Source of the DNA: CAZRDB01 sp964598695
Lineage (GTDB): Bacteria; Armatimonadota; Zipacnadia; UBA1398
Reading direction: 5' to 3'
Length of the DNA stretch: 26,400 nucleotides
Assembly (NCBI GenBank): GCA_964598695.1
Contig: CAZRDB010000054.1
Coordinates: 1 to 26,400, forward strand
A model generated the notes under the pieces. That model ran no database searches. It saw nothing but the letters and a program-made list of their open reading frames with translations, and was not told the DNA's origin. Within the stretch, counting starts at the first letter, position 1, and every line of letters starts with the position of its first letter. Both the position numbers and the translations under genes were made by a program. Positions 15,466-23,320 of this stretch are shown piece after piece.

Positions 15466-16380
15466 CTACCGGGTCATCCCGCGGTGGAGAATGGCCCGCT
15501 CGACCTCGGGCAGGGCGGGGATCGGCTCGCGCGCGCCGAGCCCGCGGCACTTGATGCCGGCCGCGACGCCGGCGAAGTCGCAGATCCGGCGCAGGTCCCA
15601 ACCCTGGACGACCCCGAACACGAAGGCGCCGTGGAAGACATCGCCGGCCCCGGTCGTGTCGACCACCTGGTCGATGGGATAGGCCGGCAGCTCGCCCTGC
15701 CCCTCCCGGGCCAGGTACCGGCAGCCGTGGGCCCCGAGCGTCGTGACGACGGCCCGCGGCCCGTACTCCATCAGCTTCTCCATCGCCTTCGGCAGCTTGC
15801 GGATCCCCGTGAACTCGGTCGGGAACTTCTCAGAGGTGACGAGGTAGTCGGTCAGGGCGACCAGCTCGGCGCAGTGCTTGCGGGGCGACCCCGCGTCGTA
15901 GATCACGGGGATCCCCCACTCGCGGGCCGTTGTCGCGGCCTGAAGCTGGGCCTGCATCTGGTGGCCGTCGACGTGGAGGGCCCGGGCCTCGCGGAGGAAC
16001 TCGAGCGACAGGCCGCCGGGCGCGAGCGCCGGCAGGCCGGGGTCGCGATGCACGACGTTTCGGCGCCCCGTTCCTCGCTCGACGGTGACATAGGCGAACG
16101 GGCTCTGCCGCCCCTCATGGCGCTCGACGCACGAGATGTCGATTCCCTCGCGGCGGAGGTCGTCCAGGAGGAACTGGCCGAGCGAGTCATCGCCGACCGC
16201 GCCGGCGAAGGCCGTCCGGAGCCCCAGGCGCTGTAGGGTCACCAGGGCCGTCGCGGCCGGGCCACCGCCCTGGATCGCGAAGTCGATCATCGAGTTCTTG
16301 GAGTCGGGCTCGGGCAGTCGTTCGACGACGCAGAGGTAGTCGACGGTAGCGAGCCCGATCCCGACCACATGAACGCTCAC
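15466..16380 (-). CDS. PfkB family carbohydrate kinase
   Basis: 304 residues. The ribokinase fold is marked by the N-terminal GGGPAATALVTLQRLG block (substrate binding, about 38-53) and by the C-terminal signature DTTGAGDVFHGAF with catalytic Asp247 and the anion hole GAGD. Known: PfkB kinases phosphorylate ribose, fructose, sulfofructose, nucleosides and others; which one applies is not clear. The start is GTG 16380, overlapping the stop of the response regulator as GTGA (4 bases). Cytosolic. The two-component genes, this kinase, the NlpC/P60 peptidase and the EamA gene form one operon. Confidence 0.9.
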   Translation of the reverse strand: MSVHVVGIGLATVDYLCVVERLPEPDSKNSMIDFAIQGGGPAATALVTLQRLGLRTAFAGAVGDDSLGQFLLDDLRREGIDISCVERHEGRQSPFAYVTVERGTGRRNVVHRDPGLPALAPGGLSLEFLREARALHVDGHQMQAQLQAATTAREWGIPVIYDAGSPRKHCAELVALTDYLVTSEKFPTEFTGIRKLPKAMEKLMEYGPRAVVTTLGAHGCRYLAREGQGELPAYPIDQVVDTTGAGDVFHGAFVFGVVQGWDLRRICDFAGVAAGIKCRGLGAREPIPALPEVERAILHRGMTR

Positions 16381-16778
16381 GAGGCCCCGTTCCCATCGGA
16401 CTCCACGGAGACGGCGCGCTCGACGAAGTCCATCAGCTCGCCCATGTCGAACGGCTTCGTGAAGTAGGTGAGGATCTCGTACTGCCAGCCGGTGCGGATG
16501 TCGTGGGCCGTGTCGCGGCCGGAGAGGATGATGACGGGGATGGCCGACATCTCGGCATCGCCGGGCAGCAGGTCCAGGACCTCCCAGCCGCTCATCCCGG
16601 GCATGTTGATATCGAGGATCATCAGGTCGGGGGCGCGGCTCGCCACCATGCGGATGGCCTCATCGCCGTCGTAGGCGCACTCGCACTCGTAGCCGCGGGA
16701 CTCCAGGTTGAAGCGGACGATGTCCGCCGTCGCCGGCTCATCCTCCACGACCAGCACGTAGGGCTTGGCTGCGCACAT
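16377..16778 (-). CDS. receiver-only response regulator
   Basis: 133 residues consisting of a single CheY-like receiver. The acidic pocket is VVEDEP (Glu12, Asp13), the phospho-acceptor is Asp56 in LMILDINMPGMSG, the conserved Ser is in IILSGRD, and the Lys is in FTKPFD. There is no output domain, so it must act by protein-protein contact or as a phosphate relay. It lies 24 bases behind the histidine kinase gene, its likely phosphodonor, and overlaps the PfkB kinase by four bases. Confidence 0.93.
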   Translation of the reverse strand: MCAAKPYVLVVEDEPATADIVRFNLESRGYECECAYDGDEAIRMVASRAPDLMILDINMPGMSGWEVLDLLPGDAEMSAIPVIILSGRDTAHDIRTGWQYEILTYFTKPFDMGELMDFVERAVSVESDGNGAS

Positions 16779-16802
16779 CGGGGCGAATCCCTTCCCGGTC
16801 TC

Positions 16803-18188
16803 TCACTGGGGTATCGTGAAGTAGAAGCGAGAGCCCTTTCCGGGTTCACTGTCGACCCAGATCCGCCCTCCATGCGCTTCCACCAAATGCTTGCACAGGT
16901 ACAGCCCGAGGCCGGTGCCGCGAATCGACCGGGCTCGCGGGTCCCGGACCCGGTGGAACGGCGTGAACAACTGCGAGAGCTGCGCCCGCTCGATCCCGAG
17001 TCCCTCGTCCTCGACCACGAAGCGCAGTGCGCTGCTCCACCGGGCGAGCCGCAGGGTCACCGTGCCTCCGTCGGGCGAGTACTTGGCCGCATTGCTCAGC
17101 AGGTTGAGCAGGACCTGGAGCACCTTGTCCCGGTCGGCCGAGACCTCCAGCGGCTCGTTCTCCGGCAGATCGCCCTCGAGTTCGAACTGCACCGCGGTGC
17201 GGGCCCGGATCGACCGCTGGATCTCGACCGCCTCGCGGCAGAGCGCGATGGCATCGAACGGCTCGGTGCGTAGTTCGATCGCCCGCCCGGCCTCGATCTT
17301 CGAGATGTCGAGGAAGGCGTCGACCAGCCGCGCGAGCCGATCGACCTCGCGGCTGACGGTCGAGGCGAAGTGACGCTGCTGGTCGGCCGTGAGCGTGTCG
17401 ACCTGGGCCGCGAGCGTCTGGGCATAGCCCTTGATCGCGGTCAGGGGGCCTCGCAGCTCATGCGAGACGAAGCCGATGAGGTCGGACTTGAGGTGGTCCA
17501 GCTCCCGCAGCTCGGTCACGTCGGCGAGCACGCAGACATAGCCGTAGTTGTGGCCGCCCGGCGCCTCGACCGGCCCCGCGTCGATCTGGTAGTGGCGCGT
17601 GCCGCGCGGCCCGGGCAGGACCATCGTGGAACGGACCGGCTCCTCGCGGGCGACGGCCTGCTCGAGCGCCTCGATCAGCTCGGGGCAGTCGACGGCGTCG
17701 TCGACCGGCCGGCCGTAGCCGTAGGAGATCTCCGCGCCCAGCATCTCGATCGCGGCCTCGTTGACGAAGACCAGGGCGAGGGTGGAGTCGACGACGACCA
17801 CGCCCTCGCGCATGCTGTTGACGATCCCCTGGACGCTGAACTCGAGTTCCTCGATGCGGGCGGCGAGCTGCCGCCGGTCCAGCTCGAGGTCCTCGATGAC
17901 CTCCTCGACGCGGCGCTTGGCCTGTTGGTAGTGTCCGGCGAAGCGGGTCAGCTCCTCGCGCAGCCCGGGGCCGCTCCCCAGCCGGTAGACCCGGCCGGAC
18001 TGCTGCAGCACGCCAGCCTCGCACAGCTCCTGGAGATCGCGCTCGACCTCGGTCTCCCGGTAGCCGGCCCAGGTCGCGAGGGAGGCGGCAGTGTCCATGG
18101 CGTCGGGGTTCTCGGCCAGGAAGAGCGCGATGTCCACCTTCGCCTTGGTGTCCAGCTTCTCGAGGAGTGCGCTCTCGCTCTCCCTCAT
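16803..18188 (-). CDS. cytosolic wHTH-PAS sensor histidine kinase
   Basis: 461 residues from ATG 18188. The open frame extends much further upstream, but that part overlaps the divergent URO-D-like gene and is not coding. Order: residues about 8-72 are a winged-helix-like segment (AMDTAASLATWAGYRETEVERDLQEL), then a coiled coil (about 80-120), a PAS domain (about 125-230, REGVVVVDSTLALVFVNEAA), HisKA with FVSHELRGPLTAIKGY (His243), and HATPase_c with NLLSNAAKYSPDGG, DEGLGIE and GTGLGLYLCKHLVEAHGG. There is no transmembrane segment, so it senses a cytosolic signal. The N-terminal wHTH is unusual for a histidine kinase. The Shine-Dalgarno at ATG is weak; TTG three codons earlier is an alternative. 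It is followed by its receiver-only partner 24 bases downstream. Confidence 0.88.
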   Translation of the reverse strand: MRESESALLEKLDTKAKVDIALFLAENPDAMDTAASLATWAGYRETEVERDLQELCEAGVLQQSGRVYRLGSGPGLREELTRFAGHYQQAKRRVEEVIEDLELDRRQLAARIEELEFSVQGIVNSMREGVVVVDSTLALVFVNEAAIEMLGAEISYGYGRPVDDAVDCPELIEALEQAVAREEPVRSTMVLPGPRGTRHYQIDAGPVEAPGGHNYGYVCVLADVTELRELDHLKSDLIGFVSHELRGPLTAIKGYAQTLAAQVDTLTADQQRHFASTVSREVDRLARLVDAFLDISKIEAGRAIELRTEPFDAIALCREAVEIQRSIRARTAVQFELEGDLPENEPLEVSADRDKVLQVLLNLLSNAAKYSPDGGTVTLRLARWSSALRFVVEDEGLGIERAQLSQLFTPFHRVRDPRARSIRGTGLGLYLCKHLVEAHGGRIWVDSEPGKGSRFYFTIPQ

Positions 18189-18317
18189 GTGAGGCAAGCC
18201 CCGTTCGGTCCGCGCGCCGCGGACCCGGCGGACGGAGGCAGGTCCGCGGCCGTCGAGGAGGAACCCTCCGACCGGCCCGATGCGGGCGCTCGACCACCGG
18301 AGGAGGCCCCCTGACGC

Positions 18318-19415
18318 ATGGCGGACCCGATGCGGGCTCTGCGGCGGATCCGCCTGGAGCCCGTCGATAGAATACCCCACTGGGAGCATCTGTCGAACCC
18401 GGAGTTCCTGCACCACCACACCGGGATCGACCCCTACGAGCACCCGCGTCAGGCTGCGCAGGCGGCCTACGACAGCCTGCCGCTCGACATGGGCTTCGGG
18501 GTTCCCTCGAGCGACGACCCGATCCCGCGGCCCGACGACGCGAGCAGCCGGACCGACGACGCGGGCCACCGGATGGTCCGGTGGGGCGCCGGCCATACCT
18601 GGCACTGGGACTGGGGCAAGGACTTCCCCACCATGGAGAGCATCCTCGCCTACGACCCCTTGGCCGACATGGACCAGCGCGGCCGACCCGTCGTGGCCGA
18701 GTTCGACTACCGTCTCTCGGTCGAGGAGATGGCGTGCCGCTTCCGGGACGACGCCGAGTCGTCCCCCGCGGGGGCGCGGGCCGAGACGCTCAGGGTTGCG
18801 GGCTACTACAACACCCTGTTCATGTGGCCGCTGCTCACGTTCGGCTGGGAGGGCTTTCTCGAGCTGGCGGGCGGCTACCCCGAGGAGTGCCGACGGATCC
18901 TCGCCGGCTTCGCCGAGCGCTCGCGGCGCTACTGCAAGGCCTGGGCGATGGCCGACATCGACGTCTTCGTCACCCACGACGACATCTGCTGTGCGGCGGG
19001 GCCGGTCTGCAGTCCCCGCTGGCTGCGGGAGTTCATCTACCCCTACTACGAGGAGTTCTGGAGCGACTTCCGCGCCGCCGGGATCCCGGTGCTGTTCATG
19101 ACCGACGGCAACGCCGACCTGGTGGCCGACGACCTCTTCGCGGCCGGAGCCCACGGGCTGGTCAGCGAGCCGGCGACGGACTGGAAGGCGCTGGCCGAGC
19201 GCTACCCCGACAAGGTGCTCGTGGGCGAGGGCGACAACCGGATCCTCTCGCGCAACCGGCCCGAGGAGATCGAGGCGCACGTCCGCGACCTGTGCGAGAC
19301 CGGCCGCCGCCACCCAGGCTACTTCCTGTGCGTCGGTAACCACATCCCCTGGAACGTGCCCCCTGAGGCCGTCGCGCTGTACTTCGCCTACAGCGAGCGC
19401 TACGGCCGGCTGTAG
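18318..19415 (+). CDS. uroporphyrinogen decarboxylase family protein (methyltransferase-like)
   Basis: 365 residues of a URO-D-type TIM barrel. Visible features: an N-terminal RALRRIRLEPVDRIPHWEH block, a central FVTHDDICCAAGPVCSPRW, and the C-terminal PGYFLCVGNHIPWNVPPEAVALYF typical of the family. It lacks the PVWMMRQAGRY signature of true HemE. Known: such relatives include corrinoid:CoM methyltransferases (MtaA/CmuA) and many of unknown function. The neighbourhood has no heme genes, so heme synthesis is unlikely. ATG 18318 has GGAGGAGG eleven bases upstream. It is divergent to the histidine kinase across 129 bases and convergent with the AbrB-type gene, 10 bases apart. Confidence 0.85.
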   Translation: MADPMRALRRIRLEPVDRIPHWEHLSNPEFLHHHTGIDPYEHPRQAAQAAYDSLPLDMGFGVPSSDDPIPRPDDASSRTDDAGHRMVRWGAGHTWHWDWGKDFPTMESILAYDPLADMDQRGRPVVAEFDYRLSVEEMACRFRDDAESSPAGARAETLRVAGYYNTLFMWPLLTFGWEGFLELAGGYPEECRRILAGFAERSRRYCKAWAMADIDVFVTHDDICCAAGPVCSPRWLREFIYPYYEEFWSDFRAAGIPVLFMTDGNADLVADDLFAAGAHGLVSEPATDWKALAERYPDKVLVGEGDNRILSRNRPEEIEAHVRDLCETGRRHPGYFLCVGNHIPWNVPPEAVALYFAYSERYGRL

Positions 19416-19425
19416 CCGGCGGGCC

Positions 19426-19674
19426 TCAGGCGGGCCAGGGGTCCGGCCCTTCGCGGCCGTCCATCAGCCCCGTCTCCCAGTCCTCGGGTCCGCGGCAGTC
19501 GGGACGGCTCTCCCCCGCCCCGTCCCGCGCGCCCGTCGGGCGCAGCACGAGGCAGCCGCGGACCACCTCGGCCTCCAACTCGGCGCCGACTTCGAGCGAC
19601 AGCGCCTCGCACAGCGCGCGGGGGATCGTGAGCGCCCCCCGGGCGCCGAGCGTCACCACGGTTGCGTGTCCCAT
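19426..19674 (-). CDS. AbrB/SpoVT-type swapped-hairpin regulator, orphan
   Basis: 82 residues. The first 47 form an AbrB/MazE-like swapped-hairpin DNA-binding domain: TVVTLGARGALTIPRALCEALSLEVGAELEAE, with the usual rigid TIP-(R/K) turn. The tail (about 50-82) is acidic and Pro/Asp-rich (GPEDWETGLMDG). ATG 19674 has GGAGG at ideal spacing. Known: such proteins act as antitoxins or as transition-state regulators. No toxin gene (MazF or PIN type) is next to it, so it is better called an orphan regulator. It stands alone between a convergent URO-D-like gene and a divergent acidic-protein gene. Confidence 0.8.
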   Translation of the reverse strand: MGHATVVTLGARGALTIPRALCEALSLEVGAELEAEVVRGCLVLRPTGARDGAGESRPDCRGPEDWETGLMDGREGPDPWPA

Positions 19675-19813
19675 CCCGATCCTCCCCTTCCTCCCGAGCC
19701 ACGCCCGCGCCGAAGACTCTCGCGGGTATCTCCATGCCGGCTCCATCCGATCTCCACATTCGAGGCCGACAATCCCATTGTACGCGATGGTCGGTTGCGA
19801 GGAGGGTGTCCCA

Positions 19814-20596
19814 ATGGCAACGATCGGTGGGATCGGCGGACAAGGCTGGATGGCCACGCAGCAGCTCCAGCGGCTGACGTCCACCCAGTCCGGCACGGAG
19901 GCGACGCGCCAGGCGCAGATCCAGGAAGCGGCCGACAAGGCCGGGGTCGATCTCTCGGCGCTTACCGAGCTGCGCGACAAGGTCCGGAGCGCGATCGAGG
20001 CCGCACTCACGGAGAACCAGGGCGCCAGCCGCGACGACCTGGCGCGAGCCGTCCAGGAGGCCGTGGACCGCACGCTCGAGGAGAACGGCGTCGACGTCGA
20101 GGAACTCGAGAGCCAGCTCTCGGCGATCGGGCAGCAGATGCCGCGGGACGGCCAGGCCGTCCAGGCGATGCAGGGGCCTCCGCCGGGCGGACCGCCGCCC
20201 GGGGGCCCGCCTCCCGGTGGGCCGCCGCCCTCGGGCGGGGTCGAGGGGACGGGCGCGAGCGAGTCCACGGACGACGAGGCCGCCGGCGCGATCGCGACGC
20301 TCGCCGACAGCGACCTCAGCTACGAGGAGATCCTCGAGCAGCTCCTGGAGGCCGCCGAGGAACGGGCAGCCCAGGCGAGCGACGCAACGACGACCGAGAC
20401 CACGGACGCGGTCGCGGCAACAACCGAGACCGGCGCAATCCAGCAACTGCTGGACAGCGATCTCAGCCTGGATCAGATCCTCGCGCAGCTCACCGCGGCG
20501 CGGGATCAGCAGGCGGACGAACAGGAGCGGATCTCTCGACTCGCCAACATCATCGCCAGCTCCCTGTTCGGTCCCGCCATCGACACCTACGCCTAG
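19814..20596 (+). CDS. acidic helical protein with Pro-Gly linker and duplicated DSDLS motif, unrecognised
   Basis: 260 residues; ATG 19814 was chosen because AGGAGG lies nine bases before it. I do not recognise a family. Residues 1-12 are Gly-rich (MATIGGIGGQGW). Residues 20-115 are charged and helical (GVDLSALTELRDKVRSAIEA, ENGVDVEELESQLS). Residues 121-142 are a (PPPGG)n linker, and its DNA shows a 15-base tandem pattern. The C-terminal part has a duplicated motif, LADSDLSYEEILEQLLEA (from 163) and LLDSDLSLDQILAQLTAA (from 212), 49 residues apart. There is no signal peptide or transmembrane segment. The Asp-Ser-Asp loop followed by Glu may bind a cation, but it is not a canonical EF-hand. 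It stands ahead of a two-component pair. Confidence 0.7.
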   Translation: MATIGGIGGQGWMATQQLQRLTSTQSGTEATRQAQIQEAADKAGVDLSALTELRDKVRSAIEAALTENQGASRDDLARAVQEAVDRTLEENGVDVEELESQLSAIGQQMPRDGQAVQAMQGPPPGGPPPGGPPPGGPPPSGGVEGTGASESTDDEAAGAIATLADSDLSYEEILEQLLEAAEERAAQASDATTTETTDAVAATTETGAIQQLLDSDLSLDQILAQLTAARDQQADEQERISRLANIIASSLFGPAIDTYA

Positions 20597-20622
20597 CGCG
20601 CTGGCAGGAGCGCGTGTGGCGG

Positions 20623-20662
20623 CCGAGCCGTCCGGAGGCCCTCGGGCCTGCGGGCGGCTCGG
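20623..20662 (+). terminator. candidate hairpin terminator after the acidic-protein gene
   Basis: CCGAGCCG (20623-20630) pairs with CGGCTCGG (20655-20662), extended by a G-U and three more pairs, with an inner AGGCCC/GGGCCT hairpin. Only TTCGT follows, so termination by itself is uncertain, but such a strong fold between two genes suggests a transcript boundary. Confidence 0.4.
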
Positions 20663-20694
20663 TTCGTACGCGGCTCGGCCCCGCGAACGGAGCC

Positions 20695-20723
20695 TTGGCC
20701 GCCCGCGAGGCCGGTGCGATACT
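20695..20723 (+). promoter_or_regulatory. candidate sigma70 promoter for the response regulator/kinase pair
   Basis: TTGGCC (20695-20700) and GATACT (20718-20723) are exactly 17 bases apart, about 36 bases before the ATG at 20759. Confidence 0.45.
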
Positions 20724-20758
20724 GACTGCGCGCGCATCCGCAGAGGGAGAAGCCCGCG

Positions 20759-21436
20759 ATGGTGCACGTTCTGATGGCCGATGACGACAAGGACCTGGCC
20801 GAGGCGGTGGGCTGGTACCTCGAGGCCCACGGGATGCGTGTCACCCGCGTCCACGACGGGCTGGCGGCCCTGGACGCCTTCCGCGCCGACCCGGCCGATG
20901 CCCTGATCCTGGACATCATGATGCCCGGGATCGACGGGTTCGAGCTGTGCCGCCGGCTGCGGCAGCTTACCGATGCGCCGATCCTGATGCTCTCCGCGCG
21001 CGAGGGAGAGGCCGACAAGGTCCGTGCCCTCGGCATCGGCGCCGACGACTACGTCACCAAGCCGTTCGGTCCCATGGAGCTGGTCGCCCGGGTGAAGGCC
21101 CTCCTGCGGCGGGCGGGCTCAGTCCAGGAGAAGCCCCTCCGCCTCGGCGAGGTCGCACTGAGCGCGCTCACCCGCGTGGCGACGGTGCGCGACCAGCCGC
21201 TCGACCTCACCCGACTCGAGTTCGACCTGCTGCAGGCCCTGATGCGGAGCGCGCCGGGGGTGCTGAGCCGATCCCGCCTGATCCGGAAGGTGTGGGGGCC
21301 CGACTTCTGTGGCGATGAGCGATTGGTCGACTCACACATCTACCACCTCCGCGAGAAGCTCCTCGGGGCGGGCCTCGACCCGGTGCCGATCGTGACCATC
21401 AGAGGGGTAGGCTATGCGTTCAAGGCGAAGCCTTAG
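20759..21436 (+). CDS. OmpR/PhoB-type response regulator
   Basis: 225 residues. The receiver (1-120) has MADDDKD at 6-12, phospho-acceptor Asp52 in LILDIMMPGIDG, Ser in LMLSAREGE, and Lys in YVTKPFGPMEL. The winged-helix output domain (about 128-223) has LTRLEFDLLQALMRSAPGVLSRSRLIRKVWG and the recognition-helix region DERLVDSHIYHLREKL, ending RGVGYAFKAKP, all diagnostic of the OmpR family. Known: it binds direct-repeat DNA when phosphorylated. Its stop overlaps the start of the sensor kinase by 23 bases, so the two are co-translated. Target genes are unknown; autoregulation is plausible. Confidence 0.95.
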   Translation: MVHVLMADDDKDLAEAVGWYLEAHGMRVTRVHDGLAALDAFRADPADALILDIMMPGIDGFELCRRLRQLTDAPILMLSAREGEADKVRALGIGADDYVTKPFGPMELVARVKALLRRAGSVQEKPLRLGEVALSALTRVATVRDQPLDLTRLEFDLLQALMRSAPGVLSRSRLIRKVWGPDFCGDERLVDSHIYHLREKLLGAGLDPVPIVTIRGVGYAFKAKP

Positions 21437-22715
21437 CGTTCGTGCACAGCTCACCCTCAGCTTCCTCGCCCTGATCGTCGTGAGCTGGATGGTCAACTCC
21501 GCCAGCCTGATGTACGTCCACTCGCTCGACCGGCGCGAGATGGAGCGCCGGTTCGGGGGCCGGCTGCCGCCGCCACCCGAGACGTTCGCGGCCCCTGAGT
21601 CCGGCGTACCGGCCGAAGGCCCGCCCCGGCCCTTCGAGCTCGGTCGGACGGAGTCCGCGGTCGGGGAGCCGACTGCTCAGGGCCGGGGACGCGGCGGCCG
21701 ACACGGCCCCCCGGGCCGCCGAGGCGGCCCCGACCTCCCGCCCACACTGCGGTTCGACATCCTCGCGACCCACCTCGCCATCGCGCTCATCCTCTCACTC
21801 ACGGCCGGCACGCTGATCAGCCGACGCTTCATGCGGGCCCTCGACCGGCTGGCCGCCGGGGCGCGGGCGCTGGGCCACGGCCGGCTCGACCACCGGATCA
21901 CCGAGGATCGGCAGGACGAGTTCGCCGAGGTCGCCCGGACGATGAACGGCATGGCCGACCGCCTCGAGCGGCAGATCGCCGCCCTGGAGGAGGACGCGCG
22001 CCGGAGGCAGCAGCTCCTGGCCGACATGGCGCACGAGCTGCGAAGCCCGGTGGCGACCCTCCGCACGATGTCGGAGGCGCTGCGGGACGGGATCGCGGAG
22101 GAGCCGTCGCGGCGCCAGAGGGCTCTCGACGCGATGATCGCCAGCGTCGGCCGCCTCGAGAAGCTCGTGAGCGACACGATCGTCATCGCCCGGCTCGACC
22201 TGCACCAACTGCCGCTCGACCTGGCCCCCGTCGACCTGCGCGCGCTGCTCCGGAGCTGCGTCGAGATGCACCGGCCGCGCGCGGAGCAGGCGCGGGTCTG
22301 GCTCGAGCCCCTGCCCGAGGGCCCCCCCGTCCTCGCGCGAGCCGATGAGGTGCGTCTCAGCCAGGTGATCGGCAACCTGCTGGACAACGCGCTCTCCCAC
22401 GCGGGCGCCGGGGCGCGGGTGAGTCTCTCGGTGGCGGGCGACGACGAGCGGTGCACGCTGGTGGTCGCGGACACCGGGCGAGGGATCGCCGAGAGCCACC
22501 TGCCGTTCCTCTTCGACCCCTTCTACCGGGTGGACGCGACGCGCAGCCCGTCGGAGCACCACGCCGGGCTGGGGTTGCGGATCGCCCGCGGCCTCGTGGA
22601 GGCCCACGGGGGGCGGCTGACGCTCGCGAGCGAGGAAGGCAAGGGCACCGTGGTCACGGTGGTGCTACCCGCGGGCGAAGCCGACGCCCCGCCCGCGGGG
22701 GATGGCGTCGCCTAG
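21414..22715 (+). CDS. membrane sensor histidine kinase
   Basis: 433 residues. TM1 is about 12-33 and TM2 about 117-140, with a periplasmic loop of about 85 residues. The loop is rich in Pro, Gly, Arg and one His (GRGRGGRHGPPGRRGG), like loops of some envelope-stress or metal sensors. HAMP follows (about 141-190), then HisKA with DMAHELRSPVATLRTM (His207), and HATPase_c with NLLDNALSHAGAG, ADTGRGIAESHLPFLFDPFYR and GLGLRIARGLVEAHGG. AGAGGGG precedes the ATG by about 8 bases. It autophosphorylates and passes the phosphate to the overlapping OmpR-type regulator. Its last four bases overlap the pseudopilin gene on the other strand. Confidence 0.95.
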   Translation: MRSRRSLSVRAQLTLSFLALIVVSWMVNSASLMYVHSLDRREMERRFGGRLPPPPETFAAPESGVPAEGPPRPFELGRTESAVGEPTAQGRGRGGRHGPPGRRGGPDLPPTLRFDILATHLAIALILSLTAGTLISRRFMRALDRLAAGARALGHGRLDHRITEDRQDEFAEVARTMNGMADRLERQIAALEEDARRRQQLLADMAHELRSPVATLRTMSEALRDGIAEEPSRRQRALDAMIASVGRLEKLVSDTIVIARLDLHQLPLDLAPVDLRALLRSCVEMHRPRAEQARVWLEPLPEGPPVLARADEVRLSQVIGNLLDNALSHAGAGARVSLSVAGDDERCTLVVADTGRGIAESHLPFLFDPFYRVDATRSPSEHHAGLGLRIARGLVEAHGGRLTLASEEGKGTVVTVVLPAGEADAPPAGDGVA

Positions 22716-23320
22716 GGCTTGGTCGCGAGCCAGAGGAAGCAGTTGTCGGCGTGGCTCGCCTCGAGCTTGTGCCACTTGGAGTGGCCGTCGCAGTAGGTCC
22801 AGTTGGTGCCCTCGTTGTGCGCCGCGGCAACCCAGCCGGGCTGGACCCAGCCCCACCCCGGCGTCCCGAGTTGCGTGGCCCACGGGTCACAGGGCTCGAC
22901 GACCCAGTCGCTGTCGCCGTTCTCGCCATAGAGGAAGGTGGAGGCCGGCTGGGAGACCCTGGCCTCGGCATAGACGCCCGACTCCCCGATCCAGGCGTTC
23001 ACCCCGTAGGTGCCGTAGGCGAAGTCGCTGTGGCTCGGGCAGTGGAAGACCTGCTGGTTCTTCACGTACGGCATGATGCGGCCGCGCCAGGTGTTCGGCC
23101 AGTCCCAGTCGGGGCCGGTATACCACAGCGGGAACCGCTCGTCGTGGTCCTGGACGTACTGCATCGTGCCGACGCCCATCTGGCGCATGTTCGAGAGGCA
23201 GGAGGTCTGCCGGGCCTTCTCCCGCGCCTTCGCGAAGACGGGGAAGAGGATCGCGGCGAGGATGGCGATGATGGCGATGACCACGAGCAGTTCGATCAGG
23301 GTAAAGCCTCGTTTGCCCAT
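22712..23320 (-). CDS. type II secretion/type IV pilin-like protein (prepilin N-methylation, H-x9-DG)
   Basis: 202 residues. GFTLIELLVVIAIIAILAAI at residues 5-24 is a class III prepilin signal (Gly5-Phe6 cleavage, Glu at +5) with the hydrophobic assembly helix, followed by FPVFAKAREKARQTSCLSNM. The C-terminal domain has a Trp/Tyr-rich beta part and HNEGTNWTYCDGH, the H-x9-DG motif of DUF1559-like proteins. Known: this family is expanded in Planctomycetes and Armatimonadota; the sequence block after the helix is the Armatimonadota style. ATG 23320 has GAGAGGGGA. No pilus assembly genes are nearby, so its machine is encoded elsewhere. Expected to be in the inner membrane or pilus-like fibre. 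Confidence 0.92.
   Translation of the reverse strand: MGKRGFTLIELLVVIAIIAILAAILFPVFAKAREKARQTSCLSNMRQMGVGTMQYVQDHDERFPLWYTGPDWDWPNTWRGRIMPYVKNQQVFHCPSHSDFAYGTYGVNAWIGESGVYAEARVSQPASTFLYGENGDSDWVVEPCDPWATQLGTPGWGWVQPGWVAAAHNEGTNWTYCDGHSKWHKLEASHADNCFLWLATKP

Noticed and set aside
18189..19343. Open-frame extension of the histidine kinase by 385 codons upstream
   Set aside because: It lies opposite the well-supported URO-D-like gene and shows no domain. In this GC-rich DNA, antisense frames stay open by codon bias.
19405..19420. GCCGGC-TGTA-GCCGGC hairpin over the stop codon of the URO-D-like gene
   Set aside because: Only six pairs and no T-run on either side. It may occur by chance in GC-rich DNA.
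20172..20240. Tandem GG-CC-rich repeats as a minisatellite or regulatory array
   Set aside because: They are fully explained as codons of the PPPGG linker in the acidic protein.
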